Origin: Apostichopus japonicus | Lineage: Eukaryota > Echinodermata > Holothuroidea > Aspidochirotida > Stichopodidae | Assembly: GCF_037975245.1 (NCBI RefSeq) | Contig: NC_092569.1 | Span: 6,878,501 to 6,942,500, forward strand | Length of the DNA stretch: 64,000 nucleotides | Direction: 5' to 3' | Part shown: positions 1 through 13,500 of the stretch, piece by piece | Layout of the letters: each line of letters starts with the position of its first letter | Position numbering within the stretch: the first letter of the stretch is position 1 | Notes under the pieces: model-generated | Database searches by the model: none | Seen by the model: the letters and a program-made list of their open reading frames with translations, nothing else | What the model was told of the DNA's origin: nothing | Program-made: the position numbers and the translations under genes

Positions 1-410
1 GACTAGTAATATGACCTTCAGAATCTCATATTCACACAGTTGAGCCATTGCTCATGTAAGTGTTACACCAAATGCACTTCAGGTGCGCACAACTGACTGC
101 ATTTCCTTATGTGCGAAGTCTTGAAACCCAGACTGCATTAAAAACCTAAACGGTCAGAAAACAGACTGAGATATTACAGAGAAATCCTGGAAAGACATTA
201 CCTGATAGAAAAAGATTAAAGCTGGTTATAAGAGGAGTATGGTTATGTCTTTGAGATATGAAATGACCTCAGATGCTGATTCAAGATCAATCTTAGAAGT
301 GTGATTAGAACAAATTCTTTTCCTGAGAATACGTCATCAGAAATATTAGTTTGAATATGTTCATCAGAACTGTTTGCTGATACAATCATACTGACAGAGC
401 AGCAAAGTTA
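1..410. other. Non-coding, nothing recognised
   Basis: AT-rich sequence downstream of the last CSPP1 exon found. I see no exon with CSPP1 similarity, no RNA gene and no repeat boundary. Confidence 0.5.
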
Positions 411-898
411 TTATAAAGTTAGTAGATGTCGGTTATCACTCTACCTTGTAAAGTTAGTAGATGTCGGTTATCACTCTACCTTGTAAAGTTAGTAGATGTC
501 AGTTATCACTCTACCTTGTAAAGTTAGTAGATGTCAGCTATCACTCTACCTTGTAAAGATAGTAGATGTCGGTTATCACTCTACCTTGTAAAGTTAGTAG
601 ATGTCAGTTATCACTATACCTTGTAAAGTTAGTAGATGTCAGTTATCACTCTACCTTGTAAAGTTAGTAGATGTCGGTTATCACTCTACCTTGTAAAGTT
701 AGTAGATGTCGGTTATCACTCTACCTTGTAAAGTATGTCGGTTATCACTCTACCTTGTAAAGTTAGTAGATGTCGGTTATCACTCTACCTTGTAAAGTTA
801 GTAGATGTCGGTTATCACTCTACCTTGTAAAGTTAGTAGATGTCAGTTATCACTCTACCTTGTAAAGTTAGTAGATGTCAGTTATCACTCTACCTTGT
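411..898. repeat. 35-bp minisatellite, about 14 copies
   Basis: Unit aaagttagtagatgtcggtt followed by atcactctaccttgt. Copies differ mainly at g/a in gtcrgttatc; the copy near 731 has lost six bases. In gene orientation each unit contains acaag|gtagag, a donor-like hexamer. Confidence 0.95.
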
Positions 899-1444
899 TC
901 ATTGACCCTGCAAACTGGCCCTAGATCTGGTTGATGCGTGCAATGGTAGTAAAATAAATTCGTTGAACGATCGTTCACAAATATTTCCAAAGACTCTCGT
1001 CTGATTTGAACATCAGCAATGATTTCAGCAGGTCAAGTGTTCCTTTTGTTAAACCCATTCTTTCTATTATCCTGTATTCATTTTAACCTTCCTCTTGTCC
1101 AATTTCAAAACCTAAAGGTTATATTATACATTTATATTTCTGGATGCAGTCTAACTAGCTACAAATGTTTAATTACTTGGCAGTTAATTAACAAGATAGA
1201 TCCACATCACCGACCTAACGTATACTAAATATTACCTGAACATTCCCTGCACCTTTCCAATAACTGTATTGCACAGTTAACTAGCACTAAATGGAAATGT
1301 TTCTCTCTCTGGACTTATCAATATCACAATTCTACGGATACAAGAATCCTTTACTCTATGCTCACAAGCAGTTGATATTGAAAATTATTCACTGACAGAG
1401 AGTTGACATGTCTTTGAAGCAGATGGATTATTGTTCATTCTCAC

Positions 1445-1514
1445 CTGTCTATGGACTGTTTTGCAAGAAACTGGTTGAGTATGTCATCTGCATCAACCAA
1501 TGATTCACTGTCAG
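1445..1514 (-). CDS. CSPP1: CSPP1 exon 46 of window, SLVDADDI block
   Basis: Acceptor ctctttaacag, donor gtgaga. 70 nt, phase 1 in, phase 2 out. [19 protein letters not shown] matches human DDESSLVDPDDIMKHIG (memory). It still has a donor, so at least one more exon follows, but I did not find the family's WLRPG...LKRFM ending below it. Confidence 0.92.
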
Positions 1515-4500
1515 CTGTTAAAGAGAATCAAAACACTATGATTGTGAATTGATTGAAATCCCAATGGACCATCATCAACACATCTAGTACACTGATGTAA
1601 CCTTAGGCTTGATAAAACACATTGACTCTCTCGGCAAAAGAGCTAGTTGATCTACACGACATCGACCACTAGATGATAAAATCCTGACCAATGAAAAGAC
1701 TTCTTTAATTGAATATGAAAATCCTGACCAATGGAAACACTTCTTCAATTGAATATTTAATGTCACACATCATTCCATGATCAAGCTTTGTATGTATGTG
1801 AGAAGATTACTCTGTTCACACAGCCTTGACTAAAGAAAGTGGTGCACGTACCATTTATCTCAATTTTTAATAAGAAATTATACTTGAAATGCCACACATT
1901 GTAATTTTATGAGGATCATTAATACTAGTATTTGGCTTAGATTGATATGAAATCACCCAGATCTTACGTTCTAAGGCTTTCAAGGCGTCGTTCCTCTCTT
2001 GATTCTTCTGGGCCAGTCTGTCAACCGTGGCATTGTCAAAACTAGAAGTAGAACCAAATGGATCCACCAGCTGTGCAAAAGTAATAAAAGTAGAGGTAAT
2101 ATACAAATATCTGGTTTATAGAGGCCTGTTAACCTGGATTACTTGCAAATTCACAGTCATGGGGGTGGTCATTAACCTTTTAAACAGTTTGAAACCAAAA
2201 ATATTTTGGGTCGCCAAAAGATTCGGAAGAAACAAGAAATTGCTGATATTTGAGGGGGAAAATGTTAAACATAAATTACTACAAAAGTATTAAAATATCA
2301 CCATTTTGCAACTACACACCCTGAATCACATTTACAAATATGTAAAAGATGAAGGGGATACCTCTTCATTGTGTATACCCTGTGTATCCTTCACTAGAGG
2401 GTTGCCAAGATGACGAATGTGAAAATTGGGGTCACCAAGCCAAAAACTTTGAATACCAGGGCAGCAGACTACAAACAGTACACAGCTGTCAAAACTTTGA
2501 TTGATAAACTACATTTCTTTAGGATGCAGATCGTGGAATTAAGTTCTAAGCCATCCAGGGGTTTTTGGATTATTTCCTTTTGCACTACTTTAATAATCCT
2601 GGGATGACTGAAGTCAACTTATGATACCTTTGTTCTGTTGAGCATATATGCCCCACTATGCAATCTACCACCCTCTACTACCTGTTATAAAGTAAACGAT
2701 ATCACCACCATTTGTGCAAACACCTTGATGAATCAAGTATCAATTGAAGATCTTGTGCATTGAAAGCATATATCACATCAAAGTATCGGTACCTTTGCAG
2801 GCTCAGGACTCGGTTTCAAATAAAAGTCGTATATTTCCTTGGATATCGGCTTCGATGTCAGCTTAGGTTGTCCTCCTTCTATGCCAATGAAAGCACTGGA
2901 CGATTCTAAAGGAACAGCAGGGCTTTCAGATGCCTTGAAAAGAAAAAGTCCAGTTTCTATTGGGTTAAGAACTCTTTAGTCTGAACAAGGTATGTAATAT
3001 TTACACATAATGGACTACCCTTTCTTGTAAGGGGAATACAACTTGTATGTATATATATGAGCAGTAATGTTACATGTAACATTCACATTGTACAGCTTCT
3101 GAATAGCATTTTATTAATACTATGTTTTAAGAGCAAAACTCCTTTCACACCCAACTACCAGCTTACAATAATCATGTATTGTTAAATACTAAGGTATATG
3201 TAGACCATAATACTACAGTACACTATGCTATGTACTGTACACAATCAGTTCAAGATACTATTTTTTAGCTGTTTTGATTTGCAATGGAAAGGTATGGATA
3301 AATATACAGATAACACGCTTGAAGTGAAGGACAAGTGAACTAGGTAAGTTGAAGTAACAGAAATATTATGGTTTGAACATAACTGAAAACTCTACTTACT
3401 CTCCCTAGGTCATCCAGGTTTGGCAAATAAATATCCTTATTTCTACTGTCGGAAACTGAAATGCAGATGAGAAAAATATGAAAGTCATATCAAATACAAT
3501 AATGGTCACATACTTTCTATATGAAGGCAAAACTTTGGGAGGATAATTTATATAGAATACCAAATATGTGGCTGCATGATCCATATATTCAAATATATCA
3601 TTCACATATGTATATATATATGTATAATTAAAAGGCTTTTAATATTTTCTTTTAACTACGACCAACCATGTACAGCATATTCATCATACACATTAAAATC
3701 TCCTTACAAACTTAGAACTAATCTTTTTGATTCAGTTGATAAGGGAACATTTTCAGTAAATGATAGATTCACTTCCAATTAGTTGATTCTATTATGATAA
3801 GTTTAATAGGAGGATTGTGGTATAAGAGCCACAATGTATGCTCGTAATAACCACTGGACACTAGATAGGAGGACAAACATAACATCAATTGCTAAACTTA
3901 CTACTAAGCTTAAGCCATTGTCAATGTCTAGATATTATACCTCATTATGTAAATCTTATTTCTTATTCCTGTTGAGATGAGGAACAATTCATACTAATAG
4001 TAGAAGTGCTTTCAAGCATGATGAGGTGACATTATAGAGTGGTATTAGCAGAATTGTCCCAAACTAGAATGCATTTTAGATCCTCCTGCAAGCAGGGACT
4101 CGCTAAGAAGCCGTCATTGGCTTATCAAAGCCGCAAGCTGACCGAAGTCAGTCTCTTAGATTCATATTTAATGTCCATGATTATGAATTGTCAATTGTCA
4201 ACAACTCTGTATCTGGACGACATACATTAATCTTGGAGTGAATCCAACTCAGGACCTTATGATTGAAAGGCACCGGCGTTAACCACTGAGCTACTGTAAC
4301 ACTCCCTACTATATCAAGACATTATCTAAAGACATTGACCCTACAGAGTTTAATCAATCTAGACTGTATATTCCACAGCTGCCAGACTGATAGCTTACCT
4401 AGCTTCAAGTTATTCAGTCGTGACTGCTGGTGCTTCAGTAGTGCCCTCTGTTGGGCTTCCAAGGCAAGGTTTGACTGGGGCTCGCTGGGATACTGTTCCC

Positions 4501-7500
4501 TTAGTCTCTGTCTGGACTGACTACCTCCACCTGCACAATGAGGATACATGTACTCTATTAATAGGCATGTTCTACAGAATTATAACATGTTGATGAACAT
4601 TCCTATCATGTGAAATTCAACAATGTTCATCTCAACAACATTGGAGGGAGGGAAGGGGGAGGGGGCCATGGTGGTCATGTGGGGACACGTGGATGTGGTG
4701 CCTCAGGAGAGATTGATTGAATTGTGCACACTTTGGTGTGTGGGTGTGACAAGTTACCAATTACCAGGGTTGAGTTGTAAAGTCATGTGAGAGGGCCTTG
4801 GACTTGAACACGACTGTAAACCTTCAACTTTAAAGGACATAATGAATAACTATTTTTGAACCTGCAGAAGCTTAATTTATTAGAAACCAGAACAGGTATA
4901 ACAAGAAAATGATAAGGATATCCCCTTAGATTATTAGTCTGAATTATTAAAATATCCCCCCAACTATACCTTGGGAGTAACCTTACTGGTAAGTTTGACT
5001 ATAAGAAGCTTATAATACCTCTATTTCTGAGATTGTTGAAGTCATCCGCAGCCTGATGGTTAATGGGTTCCCTCCTCACAGCCACGCTACCCTTGTGTCT
5101 TGCAACCTCAAAGATGTCCACTTGAGGACTGGCACGACGAGAAACAACCTGTGGTTTGGCCTGAACATAAGGATCGTACTGCAGGGTAAATAGAGAGTCA
5201 AATGAAGGGTAAATATAGAGGAAGAATGATGAAACAGAACAAATTCACGAACAAATCATAAAATTACATATAGTTTAGTTTAGTAGCAAAAAAAAAGGAT
5301 CAGGAGGGACACTCAAGTCCACATCAAGGACCCTATATGAGAGAATATGCGGGATAATACTTAACAATAATAGTCCAAGACAAAAATACAGCACAAGAAT
5401 GAATTCAAAAAAAAAAAAAAAAACACAAACAATGTTAATGTCAAGTCCATATGTGACAAGAGAGATTATTTGTAGTTCAGTAAACTGACAAGCTATAATG
5501 ACATGGTATGACTTCTTTTCACAGTATCTACTCAATACTACCAATTCATATCAACAAATATAAGCAATCATTGTTAACCTCAAATATAAATTCATTGCAA
5601 TAACTTCATCTTTTCTTCCTTGCCTGTGAGTGTTTTTCTAGACTGGTTCGTCCTTACGTTGTCTCTGTACTCACTAGAGCCAGAAGTTATTTGCTGTACA
5701 AATGACAACTTCATGTGTTCTATATGTGTTAGTCATTTTGGTATGGTTGGAAAGTTTAAGGAATAATATAGCATCAGGATGAATTCTAAAAAAAAATGTT
5801 TTTTTTTAAATCCAGTGTGATTTCTTAGAAGTTAAGAGCACTAGTTTTATGAGTTGTAGTTTACATCTCTTTTTGAACAGTCTTCAGTAGAATTTCAGTA
5901 TGATTCTATTAACACTAGAGTGTAGGGGATTACATTTTCATCCATTTGATCAAGACTTTTCAAAAAGATTTTGAACATCGTTCCATCTCAATATTAATCA
6001 TCTCATGTAGATTTTCAGAATGGTTTTTAACATGTTAGTGTTTATTTGTATTTTCAGCAGTGAAGAGTTTAGTATGATTCTAACAGTACCAGTCTATAAT
6101 ATGTAGTTCACACTGACATGTGAAATATCTACAATAGATTTTTAAGTTGGTGGAAACTAAATTGCTGTAGGCGTAATACTTACATGTACATCTCTACGTG
6201 AATAACCTGTATACATTTGTAATATGGCTGAAACTAACTGTTAATCCCCTAGCTATAATAGCATTTAAGTATAATTGAAACTACACTCATTTTATGTTCC
6301 TTGCCTGACATTAAGAACATTTCTGGTATGGCATTATGGTTTACTAGTGTTGGGGAGAGGGGCGTAGCGAGGAATTTGCCAATGGAGGGGCAAAGTCTGT
6401 AGGCAAATTATCTAAGCGTAGCATCACCATGAGTTGGCGTGAAGTGTGCATGAAATTTTTGGCTGAAAATGCCTCCCAGATCGCTTGAAATGGCACTTCT
6501 CAGGCCTTGTAAGTTCCATCTAAGCATTTTTTATTTTGAAATTACTAGCGATATCATAAGAAAATACAAAAAATATGCTAAGGGGGGGGGCGGTCGCACC
6601 CTTTGCCCCCCCTGGCTATGCGCCTGGTTTGGGATTATACTTACATCTCTGTGTTTTTCTAACTGACTCTGCACTCTTCGTTGTTCGCTCTGAAGCTGTT
6701 TTCTCATGGCTGATAGAGCACTGATAACATCCCTCTCACCGCCATCTCTCTCCCTGTTAGACACCGCTGGCACTGGTGGTGATTCACTCCTGGCAGTGAC
6801 TGGAAGCTCTTCATCCTTTTGCAAGAACAAAACAGATTTAAATTGGACGTGACATATACTTCAGTTCACAAATGGCTTTGATTTATTAAGGATACCTACC
6901 AAGATAGAAGGCAATGCTATGGTTATTATTTTACAGCATTGTAAAATCAGTGTGCATCATGTAAACATATTCAATAAGTACTCAAAAGTACTCATTATTA
7001 TGTCATTACCAAATACTAACCTAATTAACAGTGCATGGTGAGTAACATCAGCAGCAGTGCAATTACTTTATGTTAGAGGAAAATAATAAAACATAGAGAA
7101 ACACATGGAGGGGGGTGGGGGGAGCAGATTGATACAACTACACTGCAGTATGGGTTTTCTACCAGTATGGTGTGCATAACATATATAAATATTGATCAAA
7201 TATGCAATCTAATGAAGTAAAACAATTAGAAGATGAACATGTTGTGCTCTTCTGCTGTAAAGATGTATGTTTCTTGTTAATCTCATCGTCCATGATGCAT
7301 ACTTTGACTAGTATCAATCTGTGAGGCCAAACTACGACTGATAAGCCTACATTATGAGTAGCCTACTTTGAGTGGAAACTTAAATGCTTTCCTTGAATAT
7401 GAGGTGTGTGTTAGTGTTGCCATAGAAGCATCACTCCTTTACTTGTAGTTTTCCTCCCAACAAATTCCAAAGCCCCCAAATTATGCCTGGAAGGGGTCAA

Positions 7501-10500
7501 TCCTTCCCTCCCGCAATAATGTATCTAGTGATAGCTCTTGTGAGAGACAAACTTCATACAAACAATTTATTAAATTAATATTAGTCATGACACTACCAAA
7601 TGTGCAGAGCAATTCACTGCATACTCCTCTTTTCAATTCCTTTGAAGCAAAGAAACCATCTTCAGAAGTGGTTCTTTCTGGTCTATGTTCTCTCACACCC
7701 TACTACTAATACTATTAATATTTCATTGGCACACAAATAAATCCACAGGCTGGGCAGTGTATTCATCCAATATGAGTTTAAAACCACAGCAAACAATGAA
7801 AGGTCAAGCACACATAGTAACCTACCTCCAAATCATGCTTTTCTTGCACAACTTTCATTTTAAGGGCTTTTTTATACATTTCAGACTGTGAAAGAATAAT
7901 CGTCAAGTTTTTCAAACAGTAAACAAAGGGAAACATCATAATGCAAAGCAAACAGAGAAAAGAATGTTTTATTTAATAATTTTCTCTCAACATATGAAAT
8001 AATAAACCCTGAGGATTTCTACCACACAGCTGACACATAAATGGTACAAAATCAACAACACAAACCCATAATGCAACATGGCGACTGTTACCAAGGTAAC
8101 ACTAAAGACACATTAAACCCAAGTAACATTTCACAAGAGATATAACACAAAGTACACAAGTTAGTATGCATATGAAACACTGTATAACTGAAAACTCTGC
8201 ATGGAATGTTCTCATACACTTGGCAACAGAGACACTTGCTTTGGGTTAAAAGTGAAGCATTATACTTTTGCCATGAAGAAAAAGTGGCCTTCTCATGTTG
8301 AAGCTTCTACTCTGAGGAAGCCACACAGAGTAAACTAGCTTGTTTGAAGTGCATAAATTAAGGTTTTGTTTATCCACACTGGTATACCAACAGGACAGTG
8401 ATAAGAGAGTAAGTGATGTCACATATGCTGGACAAGTTAACTTTATAGATATGCATATTTTCTCTTTGACGTTTGCTTGCACAAACTCTAAAACATCTAA
8501 AGTATAAATGAGAAAATAACTACGTATCCTGAGAAAAGTCGCAATATTTCCTCTTTTCTAAATAATTCAATTTCTTATAACTATGATAATATACTTGAAC
8601 AGAGCAACGGAAGTAGTTTGCATGTTGTCTAATATTTGTCTTAAATTTGTCACCATTGCTTAAAATTACCCAGTCAGTTTTCCATTATTCATAAACTATT
8701 ATAACTTATTTAAAAGCTAAACTACTATTACAGAACTTAAACAGGCTTGACAGTTCCACAAGGACGATTATTTACTTTTGTCCCAATAGGAACAAAGGTT
8801 ACACGTTGGTCACACCTGCAGTGACACTCACAAACCAGGTTATTAAAGCAAACAAATCTAAACTATTGAATCAATTGAAATTGTAATGTGTTACTGGTCT
8901 GTAAATATTTCATCTTACTTCTTTGGACAGTCCAATCAAAAAGTCAGTGTAGCTTTCACCAGGAGGACTGACCTTCAAGGGTAGAAAAATATGGAATCTC
9001 ACAAAACAATGCTTGATGTTTGTTATTATGTAATACATATGAAGTATACTCCTCCTCAAGGTTTTGGCTACGTTTCTGTATACACAGTGAGGATGGTAGA
9101 ATTTATTGTTCTTATATATACATTGCTAATGTAGCTTCATTTCTGTTGTACCTTCAAACGAAGTATGAACCTCACCACACAGAAACATACTTTTATGCTA
9201 TAATGTCATTTTTTCCTCCAAAAATGCCCATCTCAAGCTTTGCTGGAGAACAAGACACTTTTCAATACATACATATAAAAGCTGTTAGTTATAGTGTGTG
9301 CTTGATATGCACATACACAAATGCATCTCTCTGCCTACAATGAAGATGATAGTAATAAGATTGCTAGGAACTGATAATTTTTAAATATGTGGGATATTTG
9401 TGCTGTTATATCCATAATTTGTGAATTAGTTTAAGGTGCGCAGACACTCCAAAAGTGTGTTAGACCATTTAGTCAACTGACACTTACAGAATATCTGTCC
9501 ACAGGACTGGTACCTTGAATGGTCTGTCAGGGAGAAATTGTAAAATAATGACTGACAACTGACAGAGGCTCTTACATATTTTTCAAAAGTATTACATTAC
9601 ATATTTTGAGAGGGAATTAATTTATATTACAAAATTACAATCACTATATATACCAGTAGGGGGCATAATTACATTTCCACACGAGATGGGAAGAGTAAAA
9701 CTTACAGTAATTTTTAATTGATCGAATAACATCCAACTGTGCACAGCAAAGTACATGAATAGCACACATACATATATCTCAACACAGAATTTAGTACCTT
9801 TCAATATATAAGGGGAATGGCTTCATTATAACATTGGACATATATCCATAATACAACAAATAATGGAATGGATAATGCTTTGTACAGCATATAGTAATGT
9901 AACACATATAATAGCATATGCATAGCACAAGACATACATTAGTATCAAACTGTGCTGCCCATTAATTAGTGGAAGGATTCCTTGTATAGCATATACCTAT
10001 TACAAATAATACCATGTAACAGTATAATAGTAGGGATGCACCGGATATCCGGTCCGGCCGGACTATCCGGCCGGACATTGAGCAATTATCCAGTTCCGGT
10101 TCCAGATGGATATTTTTCAAAATCCGGCCGGATCTTTTTCAAAATCTGGCCTGAATTATTCCTTAAAAAGGTGTTGGTATTAACTTTAATCAAAGTAAAC
10201 TATTTCCAAAAATTAATAAAAACATTCAAAGTAAGGAAAAATTAGGTTTAACATGTTGAATTTAATTTTCTCAATGGTATGACCCACTGTTTCTAAAGAT
10301 CAACCAAAATAATACAACTAATGTAAGAATATGAAGCTATATACAACAAATACAGTTTGCAGTGAAATCATTTCTTGCAGCCTTCATCAGTTTAATATTG
10401 TGCAGTTAAAATAGACCATTCATATACTTAACAGTCAAAATACTGTTCCATTGAATCTTTACTTTCCCATTATTGTTGGCATTCATGTTTTCTCTGAATT

Positions 10501-13500
10501 TTTATGTGTGAAACAATCTCTTATATGGTTAAATACGTCTGATTTTTTTTAATTACACTCTGCAATTTCATCAGCCTGATCCTGAACAGTGAAATGCTTC
10601 CAAATAAATGAGGAAGCCATATTCCAAATCTTATAGTGAAATAACTTTCATTAACAGTACTACTTGTCAGAGAGAAACACTTGCATGAAATGACATGTCC
10701 AAAATCCAAACATGTGCATTAGGACCTTAAAAAGTCAAAACAATGGATCTTTTTGTGGACCACTACAGACCATTTCCTGTCTAGAAAGCTGTCAATTGTT
10801 ACTCATTGTTTGTGGTCATGGCAATATGCAAATTGTAATCTTGGCACTTTTATAAATAGATGAAGCAATGGACTAGAAGAGTTTCCACCAAATGGGGTGC
10901 CAGTCACAGAAAAAACAGTATCTAATTTTCTCACAGAAAGAGATATCTCTTGTCACCATGAAAGTTCCTAAAAGTTCATGAAAAACCTAAATCATTTTAA
11001 AGTGTTCTAATAATGAACATTCAATTCCATTTTAAAGGATAGATAAAAGATAGATAAGAAGTTTCTTCCACTTCTGGAAAGATACAATGCTTTTTTATTT
11101 TATTTTACAGATAATACTGCAGTGTAAAAATTTGTTACCAAATAATGAATAATAAAAGACAATTCTAAATCCAGATAGTAGTGTTATTACAACAATTATA
11201 ATCTTTTTATTCAGTATAAAGTATGAGATTTGTGAAATGTAGCTTCCCGTTTAAAAACAAACTTCATAGGTAGTATGCAGTATTTTCCAGCAAACAAATT
11301 TACATACTGTATCAAGCTTGTCAACAATTATATTGTAGTTATTTTATTAAAGAATGTAGATTACACCACTTCAAGTCATATTTAATCTCATAAATGGGGT
11401 CTTCATTTCACCTTCTTTATAATATGCGTATACCTCACCTAAGATTTGCTCCTTGTTTCATACTTCTACTTCTTATTAATGATTTTCTTTTGTGCAATGA
11501 AAAAATCCGGTTCCGGCCAGATTTTATCCGGCCAGATTTCAAGTACTATCCGGCAAAATCCGGTTCCGGCCGGATCCAAAAATTTGGATCCGGTGCATCC
11601 CTATATAATAGCATATTCATAGCACAAAACATATATTAGTATCAAACAGTGCTTCCCATTAATTAGTGTAGGGTTCTTTGAATGACCATATAGCTATTAC
11701 AAATAATACCATGTAACAGTATCATAGCATATTCATAGCACAAAACATATATTAGTATCAAACTGTGCTTCCCATTTATTATTGGAAGGGTTCCATGTAT
11801 AGTGTGTAGTATATATCTATTACACATGCAATACACAACATTAATACTGAATGAACACTCAGTAGTGTCATTTCAGGTCAAAATAGACAAGTTTAAACTG
11901 AAGGAGTATTGTACACAGATATGGCCTAACGTTAGGTTATGGTTAATTATTGTTATCGTTATCTGATTAATATACAGTAGGCCGATATTGGGATTTTAAA
12001 TATTGGTTATCAGCAAAAGCCAAGACCCGTGCAAATCTAGTTAGTACAAAATGTGGCTCTTGTCAGTTATGGTAAATAGGCTTCCTGGTTCAGAGAGATA
12101 TGAAAGTCAATGAAGTCAGTATATCAAGGAATGCAAAGATGTGAACTTAATATGTAGTTAGAAGTTATTTGACTGAAAGTTAAGGTCTTCACTCTGTAGA
12201 GTGTAGAAAGCAAAGCAAGAACTAAGAAGGATTTTACTATCAATCAAACCAATGCACACACTCATTGCTTACTTTGTTAACAACTTTATCATCTTGCCTT
12301 GGACTTTTCTTCACCTTCACCCTCTTCTTCTAAAACCAGGAAATTCATTAACAACAACAAATTAGCATGATGCATGCATAAACAAGTAATGTAAGCAACT
12401 TAAAACACAATAGCTTAAGTTTATAATACTTTTTTGCAAGGAATCATTTTATAAACATATATAATTCAAATTATTTCCAAATGCATAAGTCTTAAGGAGA
12501 CAAGAGTATGTACTTAAGCTGACATTAATGAAGCTGACATTAGTGATGATGCACAAATGACATCAGAGACAAACTAGCACATGAAACAACAAAGTCATTT
12601 CATTTGACAAAATGACTTGCAGATGATTGTGGAACAACTTGACGGTAGCAAATGTTGGTTTTAGCTAAAAGGTAACCATGTCTGAAAGTTCACTAAACGG
12701 GTTGGGGTATATTGTGAATCAAGTTGGAAACATCTAAGGTTAGTAGGTGGAGTCTGTAAATCTACAGTCATAAACTGAATTTACTTTATAAATATGGGGT
12801 GATTCTATAAATAAGGGGGCCAACTTGTGACATTTGAAAAATTTTGAATTCCAGAACTACGTAAAAGGCTAATAACAAATGGTCTTAATTTCAGATTATG
12901 TATGGCGACTGGAAATATGCAAATCATGTCAAAAGTTTAGACAAAATTATTTGTGGAAATAGTTATTGTTCAAAATAGGGTTCGGTGTTCCACATGTAAA
13001 TGGGACACCAAACACAGATTTTCCATAAAATACTGAAGGTATTACTTATTTCCTTCATAAAGAAGGTATGCAACATTGTAGATGGTCCCCTACTATAGGT
13101 GATCTGCTATAAAATGGATATGCAATATAATTGGGGGATTGATTTATACTTATAAAATATACTTATTAAAAGTATGGTGGGAAGCTCAGTGGTGGAGCTA
13201 GGGGTATTGGTCAGGAGGGGCGAGAATGGTCTGTAGGTGCACTTTCGACACTATCTAAGCGGAGCACCACCACTGGTTGGCGCGTAGCGTACAGAAAGTT
13301 TTAGAGTAAAGATACTCCCTAGATCGCCGGAAATGACCCTTTCCTGGCCTGGCTAATTTGCAGATAAACGAAGAAAAAATAGGTGTCATCGCCAAATTAC
13401 ACCAACAAAATGTGACAAATGTCAATAAGTAGATGAGAGCGCAATAAAAATGTCAATAATCTAGAATAAGTAAAAAGTGGTTAATAGCTGAAAAGGGCGC

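Noticed and set aside
1019-1228. 69-codon plus-strand ORF
   Set aside because: No homology or splice support; an expected chance ORF in AT-rich DNA.
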